Assembly (NCBI GenBank): GCA_902784585.1
Contig: CACZVM010000006.1
Coordinates: forward strand, 33,793 to 97,792
Origin: an uncultured Bacteroidales bacterium
GTDB lineage: Bacteria; Bacteroidota; Bacteroidia; Bacteroidales; Paludibacteraceae
Reading direction: 5' to 3'
DNA: 64,000 nucleotides
Shown here: positions 8,930 through 17,797 of the stretch, piece by piece
How the letters are laid out: every line of letters starts with the position of its first letter
Numbering within the stretch: the first letter of the stretch is position 1
Notes under the pieces: generated by a model
What the model saw: the letters and a program-made list of their open reading frames with translations, nothing else
The model's database searches: none
Told to the model about the DNA's origin: nothing
Program-made: the position numbers and the translations under genes

Positions 8930-10105
8930 TTGAAAGAGATTTTCTTCAATATATGGCAGGTGATGCGTCGTGAGAACCGTCGTATCGTGTCGCGTCCGTT
9001 GTATCTGGGTGCGTCGGTGGGAGCTTTCCTATTCTCACTATTCTTCTATATGACGCTGATGATCCGCGGTGCTGCCGAGAACATGCCTGTGGCTGTAGTG
9101 GATCTGGATCAGAGTTCGATCTCGCGCCGTCTGGCACATGAGATGCAATCGACTCCGTCAGTGGGCATCAGACTGGTGACCAACAACTATGCCGAAGCGC
9201 GTCAGGCGATGCAGCGAGGTGAGATATATGGTATCTTCGTCATCCCTGACGGTTTCTATCGCGACTTGGCCTCCTTCAAGCGTCCGCGACTGGATTTCTA
9301 CATCACCAACGCCTACACCGTAGGCGGCAACACCGCCTACAAGCAGATGCTGACTGTGACCAACCTGGTCAGCGGCGCCTTCCAGCGAGAGGTGCTCCGT
9401 AAGATGGGACTGACGGACAACATCATCATGCGCCGTATCCAGCCACTCGTCATCGAATCGCATATGCTGGTTAATCCATGGGGTAACTATACGATCTATC
9501 TGGTCAGCACCATCCTACCCGGTACGCTCGGACTGATCGCACTGATGCTGACGATCTTTGCTATAGGTTATGAACTGAAGTCACGCTCTTCGCGCGAGTG
9601 GCTGCGTACGGCCGGCGACAACTACACAGTCGCCATGATCGGCAAACTGATTCCCTATACGATCATCTATTTGATCTTAGGTCTGGTATGCTACTTCGTC
9701 ATGTACAGCATCGCCGGCTTCCCCGTGCTGGGCAGCCATATGCGCCTGCTGCTCGGACTGCTGCTTTTCATCATGGCCATGGAGACGATGGGTATCGTCA
9801 TGATCGGATGTCTGCCTACGCTTCGCGATGCGCTGTCGGTGGGTGCTCTCTACGCCATGCTTGGTTTCTCGCTTTCCGGCTTCACCTACCCCAATATGGC
9901 AATGATGCCGTTCGTGCGCGGACTGAGCAATCTAGAACCGCTCCGCCACTACTATCTTATCTATGTCAACGAGGCTCTGATGGGAGCTCCGGCTATCAAC
10001 TCGACACCACACGGACTGGCACTGGCTGCGTTTATGATCCTGGCGATGCTCGTCGCGCCGCGTCTGCACCATGCTCTCAAATATCAGAACTATCGGCTTA
10101 AATAA
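8930..10105 (+). CDS. ABC-2 type transporter permease (first of a pair)
   Basis: A 391-residue inner-membrane protein read from a TTG codon 5 nt after the adaptor stop; no ATG fits better. One N-terminal helix (about residues 25-45), a large periplasmic domain (about 48-180, including AVVDLDQSSISRRL), then five or six helices to the end: the ABC2_membrane_3 layout of YbhS/YbhR-type permeases. It should pair with the next gene as a heterodimer. No ATP-binding subunit is encoded in the operon, nor an NBD fused to this protein, so the energy source must come from elsewhere or differ. Confidence 0.88.
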   Translation: MKEIFFNIWQVMRRENRRIVSRPLYLGASVGAFLFSLFFYMTLMIRGAAENMPVAVVDLDQSSISRRLAHEMQSTPSVGIRLVTNNYAEARQAMQRGEIYGIFVIPDGFYRDLASFKRPRLDFYITNAYTVGGNTAYKQMLTVTNLVSGAFQREVLRKMGLTDNIIMRRIQPLVIESHMLVNPWGNYTIYLVSTILPGTLGLIALMLTIFAIGYELKSRSSREWLRTAGDNYTVAMIGKLIPYTIIYLILGLVCYFVMYSIAGFPVLGSHMRLLLGLLLFIMAMETMGIVMIGCLPTLRDALSVGALYAMLGFSLSGFTYPNMAMMPFVRGLSNLEPLRHYYLIYVNEALMGAPAINSTPHGLALAAFMILAMLVAPRLHHALKYQNYRLK

Positions 10106-10111
10106 ATCGCT

Positions 10112-11371
10112 ATGTCGCATTTCCTTCAACATCACTGGTTGCAACTCAAACAGTCCGGTTGGATCTTCATCAACGAACTGAATCGTATCTTCCACGACCC
10201 AGGAGTGATGATCATCTTCTTCCTCGCTACACTGGTCTACCCGTTCCTCTACAAAGCCATGTACTGGAATGAGCAGATCACCGACATACCGGTAGCCGTG
10301 GTGGACTTGAGCCACTCACCCGAAAGCCGTGATTTTCTGCATAAATGGGAAGCCACGCCGGATGTTGTTTTAGCCTACTACTGCACCTCGATGGACGAAG
10401 CAGAGGTACTGCTACGCGACCAGAAAGTGCATGGCATCATCTATTTCCCGCGTGATTTTTCCGCCCAACTGGCCGACCCGCTGGGTCAAGCGCACCTCTC
10501 GCTCTACTGCGACATGTCGTCCTTCCTCTATATGAAGGGCATCTTCCTGAGTTGTAACATGGTCATGCTGGAGTCGATGTGTAACATTCAGATAGATCGC
10601 TACGAACAGATGGGCTATGGTCATGAGTTCGCCTGGGAACTGGTGCAAGAAGCGCCCTATACCGAAACGGCCCTCTTTACCCCGACAGGTGGCTACGGAT
10701 CGTTCCTGATTCCAGCGGTACTCGTTATGATTTTGCATCAGACGCTCTTCTTCGGTATCTGCATGATGGCCGGTACTATTCGCGAAGAGAAAAACGAACT
10801 TTACCGTATTCCCGGACGACGCCGCGGCTACTCGGCTTTCCGTATCATTTGCGGTAGAGGTGCCGCCTATTTTGTGATCTACTATGCCCTGGCAGCCATC
10901 CTACTGGGCCTGTTGCCCCGCCTGTTCGACCTACCGCATATCGGTGCCATCTCGGATATACTATGGTTTAACGTGCCCTTCATACTCTCAGTCATCTTCA
11001 TGGCCATGTGCGTAGGTTTCTTCATCCTCAACCGCGAGACCGGCATGGTACTGCTCATCACCAGTTCGCTCATCTTCCTCTTCGTCGCAGGTATATCGTG
11101 GCCGAAAGAGATGGTGCCGGACGGATGGCGCTACTTCTCCTACTTTATTCCATACACCTGGGCGGCAAACGGCTTCATTCACATCAATTCGATGGGGGCC
11201 ACACTCGCCACCACCCGCACCGATTTTCTGGCACTGTGGGGACTGACCATCCTCTATTTCTCTATCGCCGTGCTGATGTTTATCATCGCCGGCTATCGCG
11301 AAGAGATGAAAGAATTGCAGCAACACGAAGCGATGATGCAAGAAGCGCAGCAACCGGCTCAACCATCGTAA
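10112..11371 (+). CDS. ABC-2 type transporter permease (second of a pair)
   Basis: A 419-residue paralogue of the preceding permease with the same plan: one helix near residues 28-48, a periplasmic domain beginning with AVVDLSHSPESRDF, and a C-terminal helix cluster from about residue 190. It starts 6 nt after its partner. The C-terminus is a hydrophilic tail rich in Glu, Gln and Ala. The AVVDL motif shared with the partner shows that the two arose by duplication. Like the partner it lacks an ATPase domain. Confidence 0.88.
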   Translation: MSHFLQHHWLQLKQSGWIFINELNRIFHDPGVMIIFFLATLVYPFLYKAMYWNEQITDIPVAVVDLSHSPESRDFLHKWEATPDVVLAYYCTSMDEAEVLLRDQKVHGIIYFPRDFSAQLADPLGQAHLSLYCDMSSFLYMKGIFLSCNMVMLESMCNIQIDRYEQMGYGHEFAWELVQEAPYTETALFTPTGGYGSFLIPAVLVMILHQTLFFGICMMAGTIREEKNELYRIPGRRRGYSAFRIICGRGAAYFVIYYALAAILLGLLPRLFDLPHIGAISDILWFNVPFILSVIFMAMCVGFFILNRETGMVLLITSSLIFLFVAGISWPKEMVPDGWRYFSYFIPYTWAANGFIHINSMGATLATTRTDFLALWGLTILYFSIAVLMFIIAGYREEMKELQQHEAMMQEAQQPAQPS

Positions 11372-11374
11372 TCT

Positions 11375-12235
11375 ATGCAATTTCGTATACTCCTCCCCAA
11401 CGAGGCACTCCGACCTTATATATGTCGTTACGTATACGTGCGTGCGGACGGGTCGACCGACACGATGATGCCACCGACCGATGATCCGCGTTTTGTCAAC
11501 GGCAAGCATGTACAGCCCTTGCTGCCCAATTACGGCAGCTTCGTTTTTATGCGAGATGTAAGGGTGGATGTCAGTGGTGTGGCTGCCGACAGTTTGACGC
11601 TGCTGGGAGCCAACCAGACCACAATTGGTCTCACGACGCTCAGCGGATGGTTCAACGGCATGTTGCTTGATTTTGAACCCGGCGGCCTGCACACTCTGAT
11701 GCATATCGACCTACAAGATCTGGCCGGCAAGGTTCTGACGGCACAAGCTTATGGCGACCCAGGCTTGCTGCAACTCGACAGCCTCTTCAAGTCAACTCAG
11801 GATTCCGCTGAGATTACGCATCTTATCGATGCCTTCTTCCTTGGTCACCTGCCACGCAAAGAGGACTACAACTATACACGGCTATGCAAAGTGATTGCGG
11901 CGTGCGACGAGGCGAAAGGGAATATATCCGCTGCCGAGATGGCTTCTGTAGCTTGTCTGGGCGAACGGCAGTTCCTGCGCATCTTTCGCCAGTATGTAGG
12001 CATGCCTCCCAAGCAATTCATTCGTCTGCGCCGTTTCCATAAGGCCCTGCAGGCGATGCAGCGCGAAGCTGCAGCCGGAAAACAGGTCGATCTGATGCAC
12101 ATTGCCTTGCAGCACGGTTATTATGATCTTAGCCACATGGCACTGGAGTTTCAGCAGATGGGGTGCTTATCGCCGAGCCATTTCCGCATGTTGGGTATCC
12201 CTCTGACGGACGATTTCTCCGTCTTTTTTGCATAG
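11375..12235 (+). CDS. AraC-family transcriptional regulator
   Basis: A 286-residue protein starting 3 nt after the second permease, so it is part of the exporter operon. The N-terminal 150 residues form a sensor domain of the type found in many AraC proteins of Bacteroidota (LPNEALRPYICRYVY... LLGANQTTIG). The last 100 residues contain two helix-turn-helix motifs: AEMASVACLGERQFLRIFRQYVG and the second around DLMHIALQHGYYDLSHMALEFQ followed by SPSHFR. It probably controls its own operon or the outer-membrane receptor gene just downstream. The inducing ligand is unknown. Confidence 0.88.
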   Translation: MQFRILLPNEALRPYICRYVYVRADGSTDTMMPPTDDPRFVNGKHVQPLLPNYGSFVFMRDVRVDVSGVAADSLTLLGANQTTIGLTTLSGWFNGMLLDFEPGGLHTLMHIDLQDLAGKVLTAQAYGDPGLLQLDSLFKSTQDSAEITHLIDAFFLGHLPRKEDYNYTRLCKVIAACDEAKGNISAAEMASVACLGERQFLRIFRQYVGMPPKQFIRLRRFHKALQAMQREAAAGKQVDLMHIALQHGYYDLSHMALEFQQMGCLSPSHFRMLGIPLTDDFSVFFA

Positions 12236-12284
12236 TTTTATATGGAAAGTCCGTTTTTTCATAGTTCAGGTTGGAAAAAAGCAG

Positions 12285-12292
12285 TACTTTTG
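12285..12292 (+). promoter_or_regulatory. -7 box upstream of the outer-membrane receptor gene
   Basis: TACTTTTG followed by CACCGG matches the extended Bacteroidota -7 element, 40 nt before the start codon at 12333. Unlike the other promoters here, no TTTG lies 19-21 nt upstream (the sequence there is ATAG), so an activator such as the AraC protein encoded upstream may be needed. Confidence 0.6.
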
Positions 12293-12332
12293 CACCGGAA
12301 TTTTGAAATAAACGGACAAACATAAAGCAAAA

Positions 12333-14813
12333 ATGAAAAAAACATTCTTTTTTAGTATCCTTTTAACGGTACTGGTAATCATGCCGGCTTCGGCAGAAAC
12401 GATTAAAGGAAATGTCATTGACACAAAAGGTGACGCCATGCCATTTGTGACCATCTCGGTATTGTCGCAGGACTCTGCACTCCTCACAGGAGCGATTACG
12501 GATGATAACGGTCATTATTCTATAGAGGTTTCTGCCAGCACGTATATCATTCAGGCATCGTATATCGGCTATCATACCGCCTTTGGCGGACCGGACTTCG
12601 TGTTGCATGAAGAGACGGAACGGCTGCAAGAGGTGGAAGTGAAAGCCAAGAAACCGCTCATCGAGCGGCAGATGGACAAACTGGTGGTCAACGTGAGTGC
12701 CTCACCGCTGTCGGCCGGCAGCAACGGTAATGATATCCTGCGCCGTGCCCCGGGCGTGCGCATCGACAAAGACGGCAACATCACCGTCAACGGTAAATCA
12801 GTGGAGATATACGTGGACGGCAAACCTTCCTACCTGAGCGGCCAACAACTCAAGGCAATGCTGGACGGCACCGACGGCAACACCATCGAAAAGATAGAAA
12901 TCATCTCAAACCCATCGGCCAAATATGATGCCAGCGGACAAGGAGGCATCATCAATATCAAGACCAAACGCAACATGATGCGCGGACTGAACGGTATGCT
13001 CTCGGCGGCCTATGGAGGCATGTACTTCAGCGATGTCAAACGCTGGCTGCAGATGGACATGTTCTCGCTCAACCTCAACTACCGCGGAGAAAAAACCTAC
13101 ACCTTCGGTCAGTTGACGCAGGTGTACGCCCAGAACGATATTGACCTAGAGACTTATAGGCAGACCCCTACGCTGAAGAACTACTCCCGATCGGGTTACA
13201 ACCTTGGTTTCCAATATTATATGCTGAAGGTAGGCAACGACTGGTACATCGACTCCACCAATACTCTGGGATTTATCCTGCAGGTGCCGTATATGAATGT
13301 CCGCCAGTCGATTGTCCCCGGACGCAACTACGCCTGGACCATCGAGGGCAATGACACCATCAACAGCATAACCGAGTCGAGCAACCGACTGCAGGCACCG
13401 CAACACACGGCTAACATCAACTATACACACACTTTCTCGGAGGCGAAAGAGCGTGAACTGACTGTCAATGTAGATTACAACCGCTACAACAATCGTTCGC
13501 ACAACCTTCAGGAGACCCGTTATACGCCGGCTTATATGAGTAACTCCCAACTCGGACTGGACATCAACAGTCGTCAGACAGTAAATATCTATAGTGCGAA
13601 GATGGATTTCCAGACCAAGTTCTGGCAGACGGCGATGCTGGAGTGTGGTATCAAGTACGCACTTTCCTCGACCGACAATAATATGACCACCGACTCCACG
13701 CGCAACGACCAGCCACGTCCAAGTGTGGAGAGTGCGTTCCGATATGACGAACACGTGGCTGCCGCCTATGTGTCGGTGGGCAAACAGTTCGGAGAACACT
13801 GGTCAGTCAAACTCGGTCTGCGCGGAGAATTCACCTACAGCCATGGCAACTGGAAGACAGCTGACTCGCTGACCAACAAGTCCTACTTCAATCCCTTCCC
13901 CACAGCCTATATCGGTTATACTACGCGCCCGCTCGGTAAGATAGGTCAACCTATCTCCGTCAGCGCCAGTTACACCCGACGTATCAAACGACCGAACTAC
14001 TACATGCTCAATCCCTTCGTTACTTATATAGATGCCTATTCCTACCAGGTGGGTAACACCGAACTGACGCCGGAGTTTAACAACGATGTGGAAATCCATT
14101 TCTCCTGGACTCAATATCTCAACCTGACATTCAACTTCGCCCACACCCAGGACATGTTCTCTCAGAAAGTCAACATTTTGCCTAATGGTATGGGGTCTAT
14201 CCAGTGGAGCAATTTCGGTACATGCACCACCCACGGCGGCAACCTCTCGCTCACCGAACTGCCTATCGTGCCGAAGTATATGACAATGGAAGACGGCACC
14301 CGTTCGCTGCAAGGAGCATGGTTGGCACTCACCGTCAATGCCGGTTTCTATCATTTTCTGAACAAGTCGTACGAGCGTCAGGCAGACGGCAGTCCCGTTT
14401 ACCAACTCGGCAGTCACTATACCTACGCGGGAGGTACGTTGTCCGCCTATCTACCCAAAGACTGGACTCTCACGTTTGACGGCAACTGGTCGTCACCTAT
14501 GACCACCGGTTACGACCAACAAGGAAGTACGTATTACCTGAGCTTCGGTGTGCGCAAGATGTGGATGCAGAAAGGTCTGATCTTCAATCTCAACGTACAA
14601 GACCTGGCCCGTTCACTCCGCTTCCACACTGTTGATAAGGGACAGCAGGAGGGCTATACAAGTTGGTACACCAACACCGTTCGCCAGCAGCGCGTGACGC
14701 TCTCTATCACCTGGATGTTCGGACAACATCAGCAACACAAGAACCGTAAAGTGGGTAACATGGATGAACTCAACCGTCTCGGCGGAGGCGGAAGCGTACA
14801 GACAGGAAAGTAA
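12333..14813 (+). CDS. TonB-dependent-receptor-like outer-membrane beta-barrel protein
   Basis: An 826-residue outer-membrane protein with signal peptide (cleavage after PASA, near residue 22). Residues about 23-105 form a carboxypeptidase-regulatory-like beta sandwich (GNVIDTKGDAMPFVTISV, TDDNGHYSIEV). A plug domain follows (NDILRRAPGVRIDKDGNI, VYVDGKPSYLSG-type motif, IEIISNPSAKYDASG), then a long barrel of the OMP_b-brl_3 type rich in Tyr, Asn and Thr. This class is abundant in Bacteroidota and imports or binds large substrates through TonB, but its substrates are mostly unknown. No SusD partner adjoins it. The AraC gene directly upstream could regulate it. Confidence 0.85.
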   Translation: MKKTFFFSILLTVLVIMPASAETIKGNVIDTKGDAMPFVTISVLSQDSALLTGAITDDNGHYSIEVSASTYIIQASYIGYHTAFGGPDFVLHEETERLQEVEVKAKKPLIERQMDKLVVNVSASPLSAGSNGNDILRRAPGVRIDKDGNITVNGKSVEIYVDGKPSYLSGQQLKAMLDGTDGNTIEKIEIISNPSAKYDASGQGGIINIKTKRNMMRGLNGMLSAAYGGMYFSDVKRWLQMDMFSLNLNYRGEKTYTFGQLTQVYAQNDIDLETYRQTPTLKNYSRSGYNLGFQYYMLKVGNDWYIDSTNTLGFILQVPYMNVRQSIVPGRNYAWTIEGNDTINSITESSNRLQAPQHTANINYTHTFSEAKERELTVNVDYNRYNNRSHNLQETRYTPAYMSNSQLGLDINSRQTVNIYSAKMDFQTKFWQTAMLECGIKYALSSTDNNMTTDSTRNDQPRPSVESAFRYDEHVAAAYVSVGKQFGEHWSVKLGLRGEFTYSHGNWKTADSLTNKSYFNPFPTAYIGYTTRPLGKIGQPISVSASYTRRIKRPNYYMLNPFVTYIDAYSYQVGNTELTPEFNNDVEIHFSWTQYLNLTFNFAHTQDMFSQKVNILPNGMGSIQWSNFGTCTTHGGNLSLTELPIVPKYMTMEDGTRSLQGAWLALTVNAGFYHFLNKSYERQADGSPVYQLGSHYTYAGGTLSAYLPKDWTLTFDGNWSSPMTTGYDQQGSTYYLSFGVRKMWMQKGLIFNLNVQDLARSLRFHTVDKGQQEGYTSWYTNTVRQQRVTLSITWMFGQHQQHKNRKVGNMDELNRLGGGGSVQTGK

Positions 14814-14815
14814 GC

Positions 14816-14831
14816 AAAAAGCGGGCTTTTT
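14816..14831 (+). terminator. Short A/T-flanked hairpin after the receptor gene
   Basis: AAAAAG (14816-14821), loop CGGG, CTTTTT (14826-14831), directly after the receptor stop codon. The stem is short and mostly A-T, so this is a weak terminator call. Confidence 0.45.
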
Positions 14832-14851
14832 CGAAAAAAAATGCAGAAATA

Positions 14852-14883
14852 TTTGCGTATATCAAAAAAAAGCAGTACTTTTG
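14852..14883 (+). promoter_or_regulatory. Promoter of tRNA-Gln and rplY
   Basis: -33 TTTG at 14852-14855, 20-nt spacer, -7 TACTTTTG at 14876-14883 followed by CACCCG. The -33 element extends as TTTGCGTATATC. About 26 nt here are identical to the DUF3078 promoter (24461-24486). The tRNA starts about 67 nt downstream. Confidence 0.85.
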
Positions 14884-14949
14884 CACCCGCTTTTTAATCG
14901 AAGGCACTTGTGCCAAGAAAAAACGGTTAAAAACCGCTTTTAAAAGTGC

Positions 14950-15020
14950 TGTCCACTCGTATATCGGTATTACACCGGATTTTGGTTCCGAGAAGCGAGG
15001 TTCGACTCCTCGGTGGACAA
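14950..15020 (+). tRNA. tRNA-Gln (anticodon TTG)
   Basis: A 71-nt cloverleaf read by eye. Acceptor stem TGTCCAC (14950-14956) pairs with GTGGACA (15013-15019), discriminator A15020. The D arm begins GTAT with loop containing CGGT; the anticodon arm has loop TTTTGGT giving anticodon TTG; the T arm is CGAGG-TTCGACT-CCTCG, perfectly paired. CCA is not encoded, as is usual in this phylum. It lies between its promoter and rplY. Confidence 0.88.
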
Positions 15021-15021
15021 C

Positions 15022-15047
15022 AAGGCTGCTTCGGCGGCCTTTATTTT
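15022..15047 (+). terminator. Hairpin after tRNA-Gln
   Basis: AAGGCTGC (15022-15029), TTCG tetraloop, GCGGCCTT (15034-15041, one G-U pair), then TTATTTT. This looks like a Rho-independent terminator or attenuator between the tRNA and rplY; since no further promoter is visible before rplY, partial read-through is likely. Confidence 0.65.
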
Positions 15048-15111
15048 CCGCAAAGGCGGAGACGTGTGATGGAATACACGGTATTAAGTAACACAAAACA
15101 ATTTTATTCAA

Positions 15112-15669
15112 ATGAAAGAATTCGCATTAGTAGGTACTCCGCGTAGCGAGTACGGCAAGAAAGCCGCTAAGGCTTTCCGCGCAGAGGAATTGATTCCTTG
15201 CAACATCTATGGTTGTGGTCTGAGCCTCACCTTCACCGTAGCAGCAGCTGACGTTCGTAAGTTGATCTATAGCCCGGACACGCAGATTGTTGACCTGACC
15301 GTTGGTGACACCAAGACCAAAGCTATCGTTAAAGAGTTGCAGTTCCACCCGATTGATGGTAAGACCCTGCACATTGACTTCCTCGCCGTTGACGAGAAGA
15401 AGCCGGTGGTAGTTGAGATTCCTGTTCAACTGAATGGTCTCGCTGAGGGTGTGAAAGCCGGTGGTAAACTGGTTCAGAACATGCGCAAACTGAAAGCTCA
15501 GGGTATCTACACCGCATTCCCCGATCGTATCAACATCGACGTTACCGAACTTGGTCTGGCCAAGAAGATCGCCGTTGCAGACGTGAAGGTAGATGGCTTG
15601 AAGTTCGTTAACCCCGCTGACGCTTGCGTCGCTGAGGTAAAGGCAACACGCCAGAGCAAACAGGCCTAA
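15112..15669 (+). CDS. rplY: 50S ribosomal protein L25/Ctc
   Basis: A 185-residue protein of the long Ctc form: an N-terminal L25 domain that binds 5S rRNA (about residues 1-90, with SEYGKKAAKAFRAEELIPCNIYG and the ending LQFHPIDGKTLHIDFLAV) plus a C-terminal TL5-type beta domain (about 95-180, PVQLNGLAEGVKAGGKLVQ). It is part of the large ribosomal subunit. It precedes pth and an S4-domain gene, a common translation cluster in Bacteroidota. Expression probably depends on the tRNA-Gln promoter. Confidence 0.95.
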   Translation: MKEFALVGTPRSEYGKKAAKAFRAEELIPCNIYGCGLSLTFTVAAADVRKLIYSPDTQIVDLTVGDTKTKAIVKELQFHPIDGKTLHIDFLAVDEKKPVVVEIPVQLNGLAEGVKAGGKLVQNMRKLKAQGIYTAFPDRINIDVTELGLAKKIAVADVKVDGLKFVNPADACVAEVKATRQSKQA

Positions 15670-15705
15670 TCCGAAGTCACAAAGTGACGAGGTACAATGT
15701 ACAAA

Positions 15706-15740
15706 GGGGCGAGGCGTTATGACGCCCCGCTCCTATTTTT
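15706..15740 (+). terminator. Possible terminator between rplY and pth
   Basis: GGGGCG (15706-15711) and CGCCCC (15723-15728) form a strong 6-bp stem, followed by GCTCCTATTTTT. Could partly uncouple rplY from pth. Confidence 0.45.
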
Positions 15741-15750
15741 CGTAAAAGCA

Positions 15751-16314
15751 ATGAAATATCTTATAGTAGGTTTGGGTAATGTCGGTGACGAGTACGCAGG
15801 TACACGCCATAACATCGGTTTTATGATGATCGATGCGTTTGCTGCGTCCGTCCGGGCCGAGTGGCAAGACAAACGGTACGGCTTCGTAGCCAAGTGTCGC
15901 GTGAAGAATGCCGAAATGGTGCTGCTCAAGCCCTCTACCTATATGAACCTGAGTGGCAATGCCGTGCGTTATTGGCTGCAGCAGGAGAAGATACCGGTGG
16001 AGAACATGTTGGTGCTCGTGGACGATCTGAACCTGCCTTTCGGCACGATCCGTATTCGCAAACAAGGCAGCAACGGCGGACATAACGGACTTGGCAACAT
16101 CCAGTCGGTATTGGGAACCGATGCGTACGCACGCGTACGTTTCGGCATCGGCAACGAGTTCACCCGTGGAACGCAGATCAACTTCGTGCTCGGTCAGTGG
16201 ACGGATGAAGAGAAAGCGAAGATAGACGATCGACTGAAAGTGACGACTGAGATCATCCCGTCCTTCTGCCTGCAAGGTATCGATCGGACGATGAATCAAT
16301 ACAACAACAAGTAA
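15751..16314 (+). CDS. pth: Peptidyl-tRNA hydrolase
   Basis: 187 residues from ATG 15751; an upstream in-frame start would add a non-conserved leader. It cleaves peptidyl-tRNA released by stalled ribosomes. The expected active-site residues are in place: Asn10 (GLGN), His20 (GTRHNIGF), Asp91 (VDDLNLPFG) and Asn112 (GGHNGL), each within two positions of the E. coli numbering. Its stop codon overlaps the start of the S4-domain gene by one base (TAATG), implying translational coupling. Confidence 0.95.
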   Translation: MKYLIVGLGNVGDEYAGTRHNIGFMMIDAFAASVRAEWQDKRYGFVAKCRVKNAEMVLLKPSTYMNLSGNAVRYWLQQEKIPVENMLVLVDDLNLPFGTIRIRKQGSNGGHNGLGNIQSVLGTDAYARVRFGIGNEFTRGTQINFVLGQWTDEEKAKIDDRLKVTTEIIPSFCLQGIDRTMNQYNNK

Positions 16315-16724
16315 TGGCGGAAGTTCGTATTGACAAATACCTCTGGGCGATGCGCATATACAAGACGCGCAGCATCGCGGCTGATGCGTGCAAGAACGGA
16401 CGTATCACGATGAACGGTGTACAACTCAAACCGAGCCGCACGTTCAAGGTAGGCGACATCTTCAACGTCCGCAAGGGACCTATCACCTACACCTACCGCG
16501 TGTTGCAACTGAGCGAGAACCGTCTCGGTGCCAAACTCGTGCCGGAATATCTGCGCGACTGCACATCGCCCGAACAACTCGAACTACTCGAACTGGCACG
16601 CATGGCCGGCAACGGAACACGTGACCGCGGTCTGGGACGTCCGACCAAGAAAGATCGACGCGACATCGAGGTGTTCATGAGTGATAACTATCTGGATGAA
16701 ATAGATTTTGACGATGAAGAGTAA
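16314..16724 (+). CDS. S4-domain RNA-binding protein (Hsp15/HslR-like)
   Basis: 136 residues. The N-terminal S4 fold (about residues 1-65: VRIDKYLWAMRIYKTRSIAADACKNG..., VGDIFNVRKG) matches heat-shock protein 15-type ribosome-rescue proteins that bind 50S subunits carrying peptidyl-tRNA. The C-terminal part is basic then acidic (RDRGLGRPTKKDRR ... DEIDFDDEE). Overlap with pth by one base supports a shared role in rescuing stalled ribosomes. Confidence 0.85.
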   Translation: MAEVRIDKYLWAMRIYKTRSIAADACKNGRITMNGVQLKPSRTFKVGDIFNVRKGPITYTYRVLQLSENRLGAKLVPEYLRDCTSPEQLELLELARMAGNGTRDRGLGRPTKKDRRDIEVFMSDNYLDEIDFDDEE

Positions 16725-17172
16725 GAAAGATAATATTGCGGAATATATTCTCTATCTATGGCAGATGGAGGACTACCTGCGTGCCTTCCCTGCGCACGCA
16801 GAGGCCACGCCGGAACTGCACGAACTCAATGAGATGATGCACCGCGAAGGTCTGCTGGAGGGTGGTCACTTACAGTTAGCGCAAAACGCCTTGACCGAAC
16901 TGGAAGAACTGCACTCCACCCTGCTGGAGGAAGACGCCATGTACCGCGCCGCTATCATTCGCCTCACGCCACAACTCAACCTACTCAAGGCGAAAACCGA
17001 TCGTCCGACGATGTCCGACATCGAAGCCTGTCTCACCCTGCTCTACCAGATCATGCTGCTGCACCTGCAGAAGAAAGCCGTCTCACCTCAGACAGCCGAT
17101 GTGCAACAACAAGCCACACAACTTTTGCAATTCTTAAGCAAGACCTATTATGCGAACAGCCGAACGGTTTGA
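16714..17172 (+). CDS. DUF4924 family protein
   Basis: 152 residues from ATG 16714 (an in-frame TTG lies 6 nt earlier); it overlaps the S4-domain gene by 11 nt and nth by 23 nt, so the three are translated in tandem. The start IAEYILYLWQMEDYLRAF is characteristic of DUF4924, a small helical family of Bacteroidota without known function. No membrane segment or metal motif is visible. Its constant position near translation/repair genes gives no firm functional clue. Confidence 0.75.
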   Translation: MKSKKDNIAEYILYLWQMEDYLRAFPAHAEATPELHELNEMMHREGLLEGGHLQLAQNALTELEELHSTLLEEDAMYRAAIIRLTPQLNLLKAKTDRPTMSDIEACLTLLYQIMLLHLQKKAVSPQTADVQQQATQLLQFLSKTYYANSRTV

Positions 17173-17782
17173 ACATATACTGAGTTGGTTTGCCGCCAAC
17201 ATGCCTGTAGCGGAGAGTGAGTTAGTCTTCGCCAACCCCTTCCAATGCCTTGTGGCGGTAATGCTGTCTGCACAGTGCACCGACAAGCGGGTCAACATGG
17301 TGACACCTGCTCTTTTCGCTGCTTATCCCACACCCGAAGCGATGGCAAAAGCCACTAGCGACGAGGTGTTCGAATACATCAAGTCCGTCAGTTATCCCCG
17401 TTCCAAAGCCGAACATCTAGTACAGATGGCACAAAGAGTGATCGAGACATTTAGCGGACAGATACCTGACAACATCGACGACCTGCAGACGCTGCAAGGC
17501 GTTGGTCGCAAGACGGCGAACGTGGTGTGTGCGGTAATATGGAACCAACCCACCATGGCGGTGGATACGCATATCTTCCGCGTGAGTGAACGACTTGGGC
17601 TGACCACTAACAGCAAGAACCCGCTGCAGACGGAGAAAGCACTCGTCAAGTATATTCCCGCCGAAATTATTCCAAAGGCCCATCACTGGCTCTTGCTGCA
17701 TGGCCGCTATATATGCCAAGCACGCAAACCGCTGTGCGAACAGTGCGGCTTGCGTGCTTACTGCAGATTCTATTCCAAATAG
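17150..17782 (+). CDS. nth: Endonuclease III, base-excision repair glycosylase
   Basis: 210 residues, standard length. Removes oxidised pyrimidines from DNA and cleaves the abasic site. The helix-hairpin-helix LQGVGRKTANVV carries catalytic Lys121, and VDTHIFRV carries Asp139. The 4Fe-4S cluster motif C-X6-C-X2-C-X5-C is intact (Cys189, 196, 199, 205). It is last in the plus-strand run and faces the RND operon tail-to-tail with a 15-nt gap and no clear terminator. Confidence 0.95.
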   Translation: MRTAERFEHILSWFAANMPVAESELVFANPFQCLVAVMLSAQCTDKRVNMVTPALFAAYPTPEAMAKATSDEVFEYIKSVSYPRSKAEHLVQMAQRVIETFSGQIPDNIDDLQTLQGVGRKTANVVCAVIWNQPTMAVDTHIFRVSERLGLTTNSKNPLQTEKALVKYIPAEIIPKAHHWLLLHGRYICQARKPLCEQCGLRAYCRFYSK

Positions 17783-17797
17783 TGTTTCCGCTATCGG

